In this document: one piece after another, positions 50,487-59,516 of the stretch
Layout: every line of letters starts with the position of its first letter
How positions within the stretch are numbered: position 1 is the first letter of the stretch
Assembly (NCBI GenBank): GCA_050010035.1
Contig: JBEKLU010000009.1
Coordinates: 10,982-74,981, forward strand
Direction: 5' to 3'
Length of the DNA: 64,000 nucleotides
Source of the DNA: Roseiarcus sp050010035
GTDB lineage: Bacteria; Pseudomonadota; Alphaproteobacteria; Rhizobiales; Beijerinckiaceae
Translations under genes and position numbers: made by a program
The notes under the pieces: model-generated
What the model was told of the DNA's origin: nothing
The model's input: the letters and a program-made list of their open reading frames with translations, nothing else
The model's database searches: none

Positions 50487-51479
50487 ATGGACGCGCAGGA
50501 CGAACTGAACCGCGAGCCTTCGCTCGAAGCCGAAGCCGGACGCGCAACGGACGGCGACGCGCAACCGGCGCAACCGGCGGAGAGCCGAAACGACCCGGTC
50601 GAGAAACCCGCAGGGGCAGCAGAGCCGCTCGCCGCGGCGCCGCGCTCGCAGGAAGCGGAAGGAAACGCGCCGACCATCGAACCGCCGCGACTTCATCTCG
50701 TTCCCTACGCCGCGCCTTCGCGCGCCGGGGCCGCCGGCGGCCCGCCGGCCGCCCTGCGATGGGCGTCCGGGCTCGCCGCCGGCCTGGCGCTGATCGCCGC
50801 GGTCACCGGCGTCGGGCTTTACGATCACGCCAGGCAGGCGAGCCTCTTAGCGGTCAAGGCCGAGGAGAGCCGCGACCTGGCGCAGACGGTCAGGACCCTG
50901 AAGGATCAAATCGACGCCGTCGAGGCCGCGCAGGCGCGCGACCGAGCCGCCGAACTGCGCAAAGTCGCCGCCGAGATGAAGACGCAGAGCGGCGCCGCGC
51001 ACGATCTCGGCAGCGCCCTCGCGCAACTGACGGCGCGCCTCGATCGCGTCGAACACGACCAGAGCGCGCGCGTCGATAAACTGACCGATCGCATCGACCA
51101 CGAAACGGCCGCCCGCCTAGCCGATCTGGCGGGGCGAATCGACAAGCTCGAGAAGAAGCCGCCCGCCGTCGTCGCGGTCGCCCCGACGCCCCCGACGCCA
51201 TCGCCCAGGCAGGCCGCTCTCGCGCCGAAACCCGATCCGGGCGTCTCCGACGAAACCACCGGCTCGATCGAGCGGCCGCGAGCGCCGCTGCGCGGCTATT
51301 GGCTCGTCGACGTTCAGGACGGTTTCGCGCTCGTCGACGGGCGGGACGGCCCGCGGCAAGTGGCGCCCGGAGATTTCCTGCCCGGCGCCGGCCGAGTGCT
51401 GCGAATCGAGCGCCGCGGCCGCGCCTGGGTGGTGGTGACCAGCGCGGGGATCATCGTCGGCGATTCGCCGCGGTTCTGA
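50487..51479 (+). CDS. Membrane-anchored coiled-coil protein with conserved C-terminal beta domain
   Basis: A 330-residue protein. The N-terminal ~85 residues are acidic and disordered, then one transmembrane helix (about 92-110), a coiled coil (118-235) and a Pro/Ala linker. The compact C-terminal domain is RGYWLVDVQDGFALVDGR, then QVAPGDFLPGAGRVLRIERR and GRAWVVVTSAGIIVG. The tail pattern (a short beta barrel with PGxGRVxxIERR) recurs in Rhizobiales proteins that I cannot name. Topology places the C-terminal domain in the periplasm. A CtrA-like site lies upstream. Confidence 0.7.
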   Translation: MDAQDELNREPSLEAEAGRATDGDAQPAQPAESRNDPVEKPAGAAEPLAAAPRSQEAEGNAPTIEPPRLHLVPYAAPSRAGAAGGPPAALRWASGLAAGLALIAAVTGVGLYDHARQASLLAVKAEESRDLAQTVRTLKDQIDAVEAAQARDRAAELRKVAAEMKTQSGAAHDLGSALAQLTARLDRVEHDQSARVDKLTDRIDHETAARLADLAGRIDKLEKKPPAVVAVAPTPPTPSPRQAALAPKPDPGVSDETTGSIERPRAPLRGYWLVDVQDGFALVDGRDGPRQVAPGDFLPGAGRVLRIERRGRAWVVVTSAGIIVGDSPRF

Positions 51480-51486
51480 GCGCCGA

Positions 51487-51957
51487 CTAGGCGGCGGCGC
51501 GACGAACCCGCACGACGACGTCGACGCGCGCGATTTCGCACCCCTCCGGCGCGCTGGGCAATCGCGTCAGCGCGACGTGGCCGTCGGGGATGTCGACGAG
51601 CGCGCTGGTCTCCTCGATCAGGAAATGGTGGTGCGGCGTCGGATTGGTGTCGAAGAAGGTGGACGGCCCGTCGACGGCGATTTCCAGCAGCAGCCCGACG
51701 CCGGTGAATTGATGCAGCGTGTTGTAGACCGTCGCCAGCGACACCGGCACTTTCGCGCCTTTGGCTTCCTCGAACAGCATTTCGGCGGTCACGTGCCGGT
51801 TGCCCTTGCCGAAAAGCAGCCAGCCCAGCGCGACGCGCTGGCGCGTGGGACGCAGACGGGCCTGGCGCAGCTTGGCGCGCAGCTTGTGAACGGGACAGTC
51901 GTCGAACAGGGCGCCGTCGGCGGCGGGCCTGTCGGGCGCAATGGCGATGTCGGTCAC
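51487..51957 (-). CDS. irr: Iron response regulator Irr (Fur superfamily)
   Basis: A Fur-family regulator of about 156 residues that responds to haem status and controls iron and haem genes in Rhizobiales. RLRPTRQRVALGWLLFGKG and KVPVSLATVYNTLHQFTGVG are the Irr DNA-binding region, and the HHH cluster NPTPHHHFLIEE is the haem/metal site. A Cys-Pro haem-regulatory motif is present as DDCPVHKL (C21), where Bradyrhizobium has CPWH. The GTG at 51957 is preferred; an upstream ATG at 52023 would add 22 residues. Divergent from fabA, a conserved neighbourhood. Confidence 0.93.
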   Translation of the reverse strand: MTDIAIAPDRPAADGALFDDCPVHKLRAKLRQARLRPTRQRVALGWLLFGKGNRHVTAEMLFEEAKGAKVPVSLATVYNTLHQFTGVGLLLEIAVDGPSTFFDTNPTPHHHFLIEETSALVDIPDGHVALTRLPSAPEGCEIARVDVVVRVRRAAA

Positions 51958-52214
51958 GTGAAGGCGCTTCTCCCGTGTTCGGGCGGGCCGAGGGGCCCGC
52001 GCAGGCGTACAATCTGATCCCATATCACATCGTTTCGCCGCCGTCAGCCGAGCCGAAGCGAGTCGCGAACTCCATTTGCGGCCGCCGACGCCCGTTTCGA
52101 CAAAAGGATCGGCGCGCGGCGCTTTCGGGACGCGCCCGCCTGTGTTACGAAGCCGAGCAATAGGCCGGCGCGCGGGGCGACCGCGTCCGCAAAGCCTAGG
52201 GAATCGACGCGAGC

Positions 52215-52739
52215 ATGTCCGAACGGCGCTCCCATTTCGCCTACGAAGATCTCTTGGCCTGCGGCCGCGGCGACCTGTTCGGCGCCGGAAACGCGCAGCT
52301 GCCGCTGCCGCCGATGCTGATGTTCGATCGCATCGTCGACATCGCCGAAACCGGCGGCGCCCATGGCAAGGGCGAAGTGCGCGCCGAGTTCGACATCAAG
52401 CCGGAGCTGTGGTTCTTCAGTTGCCATTTCAAGGGCGATCCGGTCATGCCGGGATGCCTCGGGCTCGACGCGCTGTGGCAGTTGACGGGCTTCTTTCTCG
52501 GCTGGCTCGGCCTGCCCGGCCGCGGTCGGGCGCTCGGCGTCGGCGAAGTCAAATTCATCGATCAGGTGCTGCCCACGATCAAGAAGGTGATCTACGGCGT
52601 CGACGTCAAGCGCGTCTTCAGGGGCAGGCTCGTTCTCGGCATCGCCGACGGCTGGCTGGAGGCCGACGGTCGGCGCATGACTGAGGTCAAGGATATGCGC
52701 GTCGGCCTCTTCAGCGCCGCAAAGCCGAGCCGAGCCTGA
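52215..52739 (+). CDS. fabA: 3-hydroxydecanoyl-[ACP] dehydratase/isomerase FabA
   Basis: A 174-residue hot-dog enzyme that dehydrates 3-hydroxydecanoyl-ACP and isomerises it to the cis-3 form, the entry to unsaturated fatty acid synthesis. The catalytic pair is H71 and D85 in SCHFKGDPVMPGCLGLDALW. AMPPMLMFDRI-type N-terminus is present as LPPMLMFDRIVDIAE. First gene of fabA-fabB-fabI, 46 bp before fabB. Confidence 0.96.
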   Translation: MSERRSHFAYEDLLACGRGDLFGAGNAQLPLPPMLMFDRIVDIAETGGAHGKGEVRAEFDIKPELWFFSCHFKGDPVMPGCLGLDALWQLTGFFLGWLGLPGRGRALGVGEVKFIDQVLPTIKKVIYGVDVKRVFRGRLVLGIADGWLEADGRRMTEVKDMRVGLFSAAKPSRA

Positions 52740-52784
52740 GGTCCGCCAGGCGAGCCGGCATAGGAATTTACCTGGAGCAAATGG

Positions 52785-54008
52785 ATGAGACGCGTCGTCG
52801 TCACCGGCATGGGGATCGTCTCCTCGATCGGCGCCAACGCCGGAGAGGTCCTGACGAGCCTGCGCGAGGCCAAGTCCGGCATTTCGCGCGCGGAAAAATA
52901 CGCCGAGCTCGGCTTTCGTTGTCAGGTCCACGGCGCCCCGAGCGTCAAGCCCGAGGAGATGCTCGACCGCCGCGCGATGCGCTTTCACGGCGGCGGAACC
53001 GCCTGGTGCCATGTCGCGATGGACCAGGCGATCCTCGACAGCGGCCTTAAGCCCAGCGAAGTGTCGAACGAGCGCACCGGCCTGATCATGGGCTCGGGCG
53101 GCCCCTCGACGCGCGCCATCGTCGAGGCCGCCGACATCGCGCGGACCAAGGGGCCCAAGCGCGTCGGCCCCTACGCCGTGCCAAAAGCGATGTGCTCGAC
53201 CGCCTCGGCGACGCTCTCGACCTGGTTCAAGATCAAGGGCGTCGCTTATTCCATTTCCTCGGCCTGCGCGACTTCCAATCACTGCATCGGCGCGGCGACC
53301 GAACAGATCCTGATGGGCAAGCAGGACGTGATGTTCGCCGGCGGCTGCGAGGACCTCGACTGGACGCTCTCCGTCCTCTTCGACGCGATGGGCGCGATGT
53401 CCTCGGCCTATAACGCGACGCCCGCGCGCGCCTCGCGCGCCTACGACAAGAACCGCGACGGCTTCGTCATTTCGGCAGGGGCCGGCGTCCTCGTGCTCGA
53501 AGACTACGAGCGCGCCAAGGCGCGCGGCGCGCGCGTCTACGCCGAGATCGCCGGCTACGGCGCGACGTCCGACGGCGCCGACATGGTCGCCCCGTCGGGC
53601 GAGGGCGCGGCGCGCTGCATGCGCCAGGCGCTCGCCGGCGTGAAGTCGCCGATCGACTACATCAATCCGCACGCGACCTCGACGCCGGTCGGCGATCTCA
53701 AGGAGATCGAGGCGCTGCGCGAGGTGTTCGGCGCGGGCGAGAAATGCCCGCCGATCTCCGCGACGAAGTCGCTGACCGGCCACTCGCAAGGCGCGACCGG
53801 CGTGCACGAGGCGATCTATTGCCTGTTGATGATGCAGAACGGCTTCATCTGCGAAAGCGCCCATATCGAGGAAATCGACCCCGCTTTCGCCGACATGCCG
53901 ATCGTGCGCGCGCGGCGCGACAATGTGCGGCTCGCGACGGTGCTCTCCAATTCGTTCGGATTCGGCGGCGCCAACGCCACGCTGGTCTTCAAACACGTCG
54001 ACGCCTGA
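52785..54008 (+). CDS. fabB: 3-oxoacyl-[ACP] synthase I FabB
   Basis: A 407-residue condensing enzyme that elongates the FabA product. The nucleophile is C161 in SISSACATSNHCIG, and the two histidines are in NPHATSTPVGD and TGHSQGATG. Directly downstream of fabA, as in the classical unsaturated fatty acid pair. The C-terminal glycine-rich FGFGGANATLVF strand is intact. Start ATG 52785. Confidence 0.96.
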   Translation: MRRVVVTGMGIVSSIGANAGEVLTSLREAKSGISRAEKYAELGFRCQVHGAPSVKPEEMLDRRAMRFHGGGTAWCHVAMDQAILDSGLKPSEVSNERTGLIMGSGGPSTRAIVEAADIARTKGPKRVGPYAVPKAMCSTASATLSTWFKIKGVAYSISSACATSNHCIGAATEQILMGKQDVMFAGGCEDLDWTLSVLFDAMGAMSSAYNATPARASRAYDKNRDGFVISAGAGVLVLEDYERAKARGARVYAEIAGYGATSDGADMVAPSGEGAARCMRQALAGVKSPIDYINPHATSTPVGDLKEIEALREVFGAGEKCPPISATKSLTGHSQGATGVHEAIYCLLMMQNGFICESAHIEEIDPAFADMPIVRARRDNVRLATVLSNSFGFGGANATLVFKHVDA

Positions 54009-54029
54009 GAAGAAAAAGAAGTGAACGGG

Positions 54030-54833
54030 ATGAAATCTGGCCTGATGAGCGGCAAGCGCGGTCTCGTGATGGGCGTCGCCAACGATCATTCCATCGCCTG
54101 GGGAATCGCCCAGGCGCTGGCCGCCCAAGGCGCCGAGCTCGCCTTCACCTATCAAGGCGAGGCGCTGGGCAGGCGCGTGCGCCCGCTCGCCGAATCTCTG
54201 GGCTCCCGCCTGTCGCTGCCCTGCGACGTCGAGGACGTCGCCTCCCTCGACGCGACCTTCGCCGCGCTGAGCGAGACATGGGGCGGCCTCGACTTCGTCG
54301 TCCATTGCATCGGCTTTTCCGACCGCAACGAGCTCAAGGGCCGCTACGCCGACACGACGCGCGAGAACTTCGTCCGCACCATGGTCATATCGGCGTTTTC
54401 CTTCACCGAAATCGCCAAGCGCGCCGCCGCGCTGATGCCGAACGGCGGCGCGATGCTGACGCTGACCTTCGGCGGCGCGACGCGCGTCATGCCCAACTAC
54501 AACGTGATGGGCGTCGCCAAGGCGGCGCTGGAGGCGAGCGTGCGGTATCTGGCCGCCGATTTCGGCCCGGCGGGCATCCGCGTCAACGCCATTTCCGCCG
54601 GACCGATCCGCACCCTGGCGGGCGCCGGCATCGCCGACGCGCGCTTCATGTTCAATTTCCAGCGCCACCATTCGCCGCTTCGGCGCACCGTGACGATCGA
54701 GGACGTCGGCGGCTCGGCGCTCTATCTCCTGTCCGGCCTATCGGCCGGGGTGACGGGCGAGGTGCACTTCGTCGATTCCGGCTACAACATCATTTCCATG
54801 CCGCGCCCGGACGACATCAAGGGCGGCGGGTGA
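54030..54833 (+). CDS. fabI: Enoyl-[ACP] reductase (NADH) FabI
   Basis: A 267-residue short-chain dehydrogenase-like reductase that completes each elongation round. The N-terminus GLMSGKRGLVMGVANDHSIAWG is the FabI nucleotide-binding signature. The Tyr-x6-Lys catalytic motif is in PNYNVMGVAKAALEAS, with ISAGPIRTLAGAGI after it. ATG 54030 is taken over GTG 54021 because it aligns with other FabI starts. The target of triclosan-type inhibitors in other bacteria. Confidence 0.95.
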   Translation: MKSGLMSGKRGLVMGVANDHSIAWGIAQALAAQGAELAFTYQGEALGRRVRPLAESLGSRLSLPCDVEDVASLDATFAALSETWGGLDFVVHCIGFSDRNELKGRYADTTRENFVRTMVISAFSFTEIAKRAAALMPNGGAMLTLTFGGATRVMPNYNVMGVAKAALEASVRYLAADFGPAGIRVNAISAGPIRTLAGAGIADARFMFNFQRHHSPLRRTVTIEDVGGSALYLLSGLSAGVTGEVHFVDSGYNIISMPRPDDIKGGG

Positions 54834-54915
54834 GTCGGCGGCGCCGCGTCATGGTTTATTTTTTCGCAACGGCTCGCCGCTAAGCTCCTTCGGCGTCATC
54901 GCGCGAGAAGAGGCC

Positions 54916-56190
54916 ATGGGGACGTTCGCTCCGATTCACTACGACCCCCCCGGCGCGCGCTGGGCGTGGCTGGTGAAGCTCCTCGCGGCCGCGCTGGCGT
55001 TGGCTGTCGCGGCGGCGCTCGCCTTTCATCCGGCCCCCGCGCGCGCCGCGGCCGACAAATCGAGCGAAGCGGCGTTCGAGACGTTCGTCGCCGATCTCTG
55101 GCCGCTCGCCGAGGCGCGCGGCGTCTCGCGCGCGACCTTCGACGCCGCCTTCGCCGGGGTGACCTTCGACCCGGGCGTCGTCGCGCACACCACCGCGCAA
55201 GCCGAGTTCGTCAAGCCGATCTGGCGATATCTGGCGAGCGCGGTCACCAAGGCGCGCATCATGCGCGGCCGGGCCAAGGCGGCGGAGGAGCGCGCCTGGC
55301 TCGCCAAAGCGGAGACGACCTATGGCGTCGACCGATCCGTCGTCATGGGCATCTGGGGCATGGAGACCGAATTCGGCGCCTTCGAGGGCTCGGATTACGT
55401 CATCCGCGCGCTCGCCAGTCTCGCCTTCGTCCACTATTCCGGCGACTATTTTCGCGACGAACTGATCGCCGCTCTCGCTATTCTCCAGGAAGGCGATATC
55501 GAGGCTCGCGACATGCGGGGCTCGTGGGCCGGGGCGATGGGCCAAACCCAGTTCATGCCCTCGAGTTTCACCGACTACGCCGTCGATTTCGAGGGCCACG
55601 GCCGCCGCGACATCTGGAACAGCGCCCCCGATGCGATCGGCTCGACCGCCAATTATCTGGCCAAGCACGGCTGGATCGCCGACGCGCCTTGGGGTTTCGA
55701 GGCGCGCCTGCCCGCAAAATTCAAGCTGACCGACGCCGATTCCTCGCGCTTCGCGCCGTTCGCGTCCTTTGCCGCGCGGGGCGTCGTGCGCGCCGACGGC
55801 CACCCCCTGCCGCGCTCGGGCGAGGCTGAGCTGCTGATTCCCGCCGGCCTCCACGGGCCGGTCTTTCTCGTCACCGCCAATTTCAAGACCATCAAGAGCT
55901 ACAACAATTCGACCGCCTACGCCCTCGGCGTGGCCCTGCTCGGCGACTCGATCATGGGACGGGGCGGCCTTCGCGCGCGCTGGCCCATCCGCGATCCGCA
56001 GCTCGGCGAGCGCGACGTCCGCGACATGCAGACAAGGCTGCGCGATCTGGGCTATGATGTGGGCGAAGTCGACGGCCGGGTCGGCGAGACTTTGCGCGCG
56101 GCGTTGCGCGCCTATCAGGAATCGATCGGCGCGCCGCCGGACGGCTATCCGACCCCGGCGTTGCTCAGAAGTATGCGACGCCGCGGCTGA
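54916..56190 (+). CDS. Lytic murein transglycosylase, MltB-like, with C-terminal peptidoglycan-binding domain
   Basis: A 424-residue exported enzyme cleaving peptidoglycan glycan strands. A signal peptide (LVKLLAAALALAVAAALAF) precedes an SLT_2 domain with catalytic E150 in GIWGMETEFGAFEG and SWAGAMGQTQFMPSSF, and a peptidoglycan-binding domain at the end (DVRDMQTRLRDLGYDVGEVDG). The layout is common in Rhizobiales MltB homologues. Plus strand, followed by a DUF459 hydrolase, suggesting shared envelope remodelling. Confidence 0.94.
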   Translation: MGTFAPIHYDPPGARWAWLVKLLAAALALAVAAALAFHPAPARAAADKSSEAAFETFVADLWPLAEARGVSRATFDAAFAGVTFDPGVVAHTTAQAEFVKPIWRYLASAVTKARIMRGRAKAAEERAWLAKAETTYGVDRSVVMGIWGMETEFGAFEGSDYVIRALASLAFVHYSGDYFRDELIAALAILQEGDIEARDMRGSWAGAMGQTQFMPSSFTDYAVDFEGHGRRDIWNSAPDAIGSTANYLAKHGWIADAPWGFEARLPAKFKLTDADSSRFAPFASFAARGVVRADGHPLPRSGEAELLIPAGLHGPVFLVTANFKTIKSYNNSTAYALGVALLGDSIMGRGGLRARWPIRDPQLGERDVRDMQTRLRDLGYDVGEVDGRVGETLRAALRAYQESIGAPPDGYPTPALLRSMRRRG

Positions 56191-56279
56191 ACGGGATCTC
56201 GGTTGCCCGTCGGGCGGTTTTCCGACCGGGTCGCGCCGTATCGAAGCGCTGCGGCTCGAAACGAGGCGGATGGTTCGAG

Positions 56280-57491
56280 ATGAAGCTCGCGATCGATCGT
56301 CAACTCGTCGCGCGTGTGGCGCGTCTGGCGGCGGTCGCGTTGTGTTGCGTCGCGCTGGACGGGCCGGCGGTTCGCGCCCAGGACGGGGGGCTCGGCGGGT
56401 TCCTTTCGCATCTCTTCGGCGGCCCGGCGGCGCAACCGGCGCCGGCACCGACTCCGACGCATCGCCCCAAGAAACGCGTGCGCGATTTCGTGCCGGCGAC
56501 GACGACGCGCGAACCGGGAACGCCGGGAGGGGCGCCGGTTCAGCCGACCTTCTTCATCGACGTTCTCGGCGACAGCATGGGCCTTCAGGCCGATGACGGC
56601 CTGACCCAGGCTTTCGCCGACAAGCCGGAAATCTCGATCGCCAACAAGTCGCGGGAAGCCTCCGGCCTGGTGCGCGACGATTATTACGACTGGCCCAAGG
56701 CCGCGCGCGAGCTGGCGACGGGCAAGGACCATATCGACCTCATCGTGATGATGGTCGGCATCAACGATCTGCAGCCGATGCGCGACGGCGCCGACACGCT
56801 CGATCCCTTGAGCGATCGTTGGCGCGCGCTCTACGGGCAGCGCGTCGAGGCGGTCGTGGCGCCGTTCCAGGCCGCGCATATCCCGGTTCTCTGGGTCGGC
56901 CTGCCGCCGATGCGCACCGATCGCCTCAACGCCCAAGTGGTCAAGCTCAACGAAATCGACAAGGAGCATGCGGAAAAGGCGGGCGCCAAATACATCGACA
57001 TCTGGGACGCGTTCGCCAACCAGGACGGCCAGTACGACGCCTTCGGGCCGAACGTCGACGGTCAGACCGTCAAGTTGCGCGGGGCCGACGGCATCCTCTT
57101 CACCAAGGCCGGCGGGCGCAAGGTCGCGCATTTCCTCGAAGCCGAGATCAAGCGCGTCTACGACAAGAACAAGCCGCAATACGACAACGCGTCCCTGCCG
57201 CCCGACATCGAGCAGGCCGACGTCGACATCAACACGCAAATCCGCCGTGAAATGGGCGCGCCCGAGGAGCCGGCGGCGCCCGGATCGCCCGCGCGGCTCG
57301 AACCGCCGAAGCCGCTGGCCGGGTCGATTCTGTCGCTGACGGCGCGGCCGATTTCGCCGGGCGGAGCGCTGGCCTCGCGCGAAGCGACGCCGGCCGGCGA
57401 ACCCGACGCGGTCGCGCGCGTGCTTCGCCTGGGCGAGCCCGTCGATCCGCGCACGGGTCGCGCCGACGATTTTTCCTGGCCGCGTCTCTAG
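56280..57491 (+). CDS. SGNH hydrolase-type protein (DUF459)
   Basis: A 403-residue exported protein. The signal peptide is LVARVARLAAVALCCVALD.., then a Pro-rich linker. The SGNH fold shows block I DVLGDSMGLQ (nucleophile Ser), IVMMVGINDLQPM (block III, Asn) and a C-terminal DGILFTKAGGRKVAHFLE (Asp/His). DUF459 proteins are predicted periplasmic esterases or O-acyl-modifying enzymes; a role in cell-wall or polysaccharide deacylation fits the neighbouring transglycosylase. ATG 56280. The last 100 residues are low complexity. Confidence 0.88.
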   Translation: MKLAIDRQLVARVARLAAVALCCVALDGPAVRAQDGGLGGFLSHLFGGPAAQPAPAPTPTHRPKKRVRDFVPATTTREPGTPGGAPVQPTFFIDVLGDSMGLQADDGLTQAFADKPEISIANKSREASGLVRDDYYDWPKAARELATGKDHIDLIVMMVGINDLQPMRDGADTLDPLSDRWRALYGQRVEAVVAPFQAAHIPVLWVGLPPMRTDRLNAQVVKLNEIDKEHAEKAGAKYIDIWDAFANQDGQYDAFGPNVDGQTVKLRGADGILFTKAGGRKVAHFLEAEIKRVYDKNKPQYDNASLPPDIEQADVDINTQIRREMGAPEEPAAPGSPARLEPPKPLAGSILSLTARPISPGGALASREATPAGEPDAVARVLRLGEPVDPRTGRADDFSWPRL

Positions 57492-57719
57492 CCGCGCGCC
57501 GGCGATCGCCGGTTCCCGGACGCTCGCGAGTCCCGGCGCAGCGCGCGGATCGCCGCAAAATCGCGCGGCTCCGTTCTTGTTCGCGAGACGGCCTCGTGGT
57601 AGGCGACGCGCCGGGCGGGAGGCCGGCTTCGGGTCGGGCCTTTCCAAGTTGCGGCCCGCAGGCGCTAAAGGCGCGGCGGCGCCGATTGAATACCCCCCGA
57701 GCGGGCGAGGAGAGACGGA

Positions 57720-58202
57720 ATGGTCGACCAAAACAGCAACGGCGCGACAGAACCGGGCGCCGCGGCGCCGCGATTTTCCGTCCTCGCCCAGTACATCAAG
57801 GACTTCTCGTTCGAGAACCCGAACGCCCCGCGCGCCCTTGCGCCGCAGCAGGGCCCCAACATCGGCCTGCAGGTCAACGTCAACGCGCGCCAGATCGGCC
57901 CGACCGACTACGAGGTCAGCCTGATGCTGGAAGGGGGCGCCGGCGAGGGACCCTCGGCGCTGTTCAAGTTCGAGCTTAACTACGCCGGCGTGTTCCGCGT
58001 GGAGAACATTCCGGCCGAACAGGTTCAGCCGCTCGTCATGATCGAGGGGCCGCGGCTGCTGTTCCCGTTCGCGCGCCAGATCATCGCCGACGCGGTGCGC
58101 GGCGGCGGCTATCCCGCGCTCTACGTCGATCCGATCGATTTCCACGCCCTGTACATGCAGCGCGTCGCCAACGCGGCGGGCGCGCCGGCGGCGCAGGCCT
58201 AA
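57720..58202 (+). CDS. secB: Protein-export chaperone SecB
   Basis: A 160-residue chaperone that keeps preproteins unfolded for SecA. The conserved core is LAQYIKDFSFENPNAP, LNYAGVFRVENIPAEQ, PLVMIEGPRLLFPFARQIIA and YPALYVDPIDFHALY. Start ATG 57720. Its last four bases overlap the convergent dnaQ gene. SecB next to dnaQ is the usual order beside the alphaproteobacterial origin. Confidence 0.96.
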   Translation: MVDQNSNGATEPGAAAPRFSVLAQYIKDFSFENPNAPRALAPQQGPNIGLQVNVNARQIGPTDYEVSLMLEGGAGEGPSALFKFELNYAGVFRVENIPAEQVQPLVMIEGPRLLFPFARQIIADAVRGGGYPALYVDPIDFHALYMQRVANAAGAPAAQA

Positions 58203-58915
58203 GACCCTTCTCCTTCGCCCTCGGGCTTGGCGTAGCGGCGCCAGATCGCGGCCTCCCCGAGCGTGGCGACGAGCGCGCGGTGAGCTTGCCGCTCCGCTTC
58301 GTTCAAGCGCGGCGCGAGCGGGGCGGCGCGCGTCGCTCGCGTCGCCGCGGCCGGCCCGGCGCCGCGGCGCCCGCCCTCGATCGCCTGGAAAGACAGCGAG
58401 CGTTGCCGGCCGCCCGTCAATTCGCCGTAGACCTCGACCAGGATTTCCGCGTCGAGCAGCGCGCCGTGCCGGGTCCGCCGCGAGCGATCGATGCGATAGC
58501 GGTCGCACAGCGCGTCGAGATTGTTGGGCGCGCCGGGATGCCGGCGTCGCGCCAGCGCCAAGGTGTCGAGGACCCGCTCGGGCGGCATCGGCGGCCGCCC
58601 GAGGGCGATCAGTTCGGCATTGAGGAACCGCATGTCGAACTCGGCGTTGTGGATCACCAGCCGATCGCCGCCGAGGAAGGCGAGAAATTCGTCGACCACC
58701 GCCGCGAACACCGGCTTGTCGCTCAAGGAAGCCGTGGAATGGCCGTGGATGCGCTGGGCCTCCTCGGGAACCTCGCGCTCGGGGTTGATCAGCGCGTGGA
58801 AAACCGCGCCGGTGGCGATCTGATTGACGATTTCGACCGCGCCGATCTCGACGAGGCGGTGGCCCTGCGCCGGGTCGAGGCCGGTCGTCTCGGTGTCGAG
58901 CACGATTTCACGCAT
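58199..58915 (-). CDS. dnaQ: DNA polymerase III epsilon subunit (proofreading exonuclease)
   Basis: A 238-residue 3'-5' exonuclease. DEDDh motifs: ExoI IVLDTETTGLDP, ExoII VIHNAEFDMRFLN and ExoIII RHGALLDAEILVEVYGEL. The C-terminal ~55 residues are a basic linker and a short motif for binding the alpha subunit. Start ATG 58915, overlapping the coaE stop by eight bases, so it is the last gene of maf-aroE-coaE-dnaQ. Confidence 0.95.
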   Translation of the reverse strand: MREIVLDTETTGLDPAQGHRLVEIGAVEIVNQIATGAVFHALINPEREVPEEAQRIHGHSTASLSDKPVFAAVVDEFLAFLGGDRLVIHNAEFDMRFLNAELIALGRPPMPPERVLDTLALARRRHPGAPNNLDALCDRYRIDRSRRTRHGALLDAEILVEVYGELTGGRQRSLSFQAIEGGRRGAGPAAATRATRAAPLAPRLNEAERQAHRALVATLGEAAIWRRYAKPEGEGEGS

Positions 58916-59516
58916 CGGCGCCTCTCCCGTCGGGCATGGCGGCGATCGCGCGCAACACGCCGGCGACTTGCGCGCGCGTTTGCTCGAGCGCCCCGTTGGT
59001 GTCGATGACGCAATGCGCCAAGCGCCGCTTTTCCCGATCGGGCGTCTGGCGCGCCAGGATCGCCTCGAATTTGGCCGCGCTCATGCCGGGTCGCGCCAGC
59101 GCGCGGGCGCGTTGCGCGGCCTCGCTGGCGCTGACGACGAGGACGAGGTCGACGGCGTCGTGTCCCGCGGTCTCGATCAGCAGCGGCACGTCGACCACGA
59201 CGACCCGCCGCCCCTGCGCGGCGGCCCGCTCGAGAAACGATCGACGCAGCCGCGCCACCTCGGGATGAACGATCGCTTCCAGGCGCTCCAGCGCTTTGGC
59301 GTCGGCGAGCGTCGCGGCGGCGAGCTTTTCGCGATTGACCTCCCCGCCCTCGATCACGCCGGGAAAGGCGGCCTCCACCGCCTGGGCGCCCGGCGAGCGA
59401 TAGAATTCGCGCACCGCCGCGTCGGCGTCGAACACCGGAGCGCCGAGCGCCGCGAACATCCCGGCGACGGTGGTCTTGCCCATCGCGATCGAACCCGTCA
59501 GTCCCGCGACGATCAC
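58908..59516 (-). CDS. coaE: Dephospho-CoA kinase
   Basis: A 202-residue P-loop kinase doing the last step of coenzyme A synthesis. The Walker A loop is GLTGSIAMGKTTVA, followed by VFDADAAVREFYRSPGA; the lid region is RQTPDREKRRLAHCVIDTNG. The start is GTG 59516, whose GTGA overlaps the aroE stop; AAAGGGA lies upstream. Third gene of the operon. Confidence 0.95.
   Translation of the reverse strand: MIVAGLTGSIAMGKTTVAGMFAALGAPVFDADAAVREFYRSPGAQAVEAAFPGVIEGGEVNREKLAAATLADAKALERLEAIVHPEVARLRRSFLERAAAQGRRVVVVDVPLLIETAGHDAVDLVLVVSASEAAQRARALARPGMSAAKFEAILARQTPDREKRRLAHCVIDTNGALEQTRAQVAGVLRAIAAMPDGRGADA

Noticed and set aside
52044..54671. 875-codon open frame opposite fabA-fabB-fabI
   Set aside because: Antisense to three well-supported genes and without recognisable domains.
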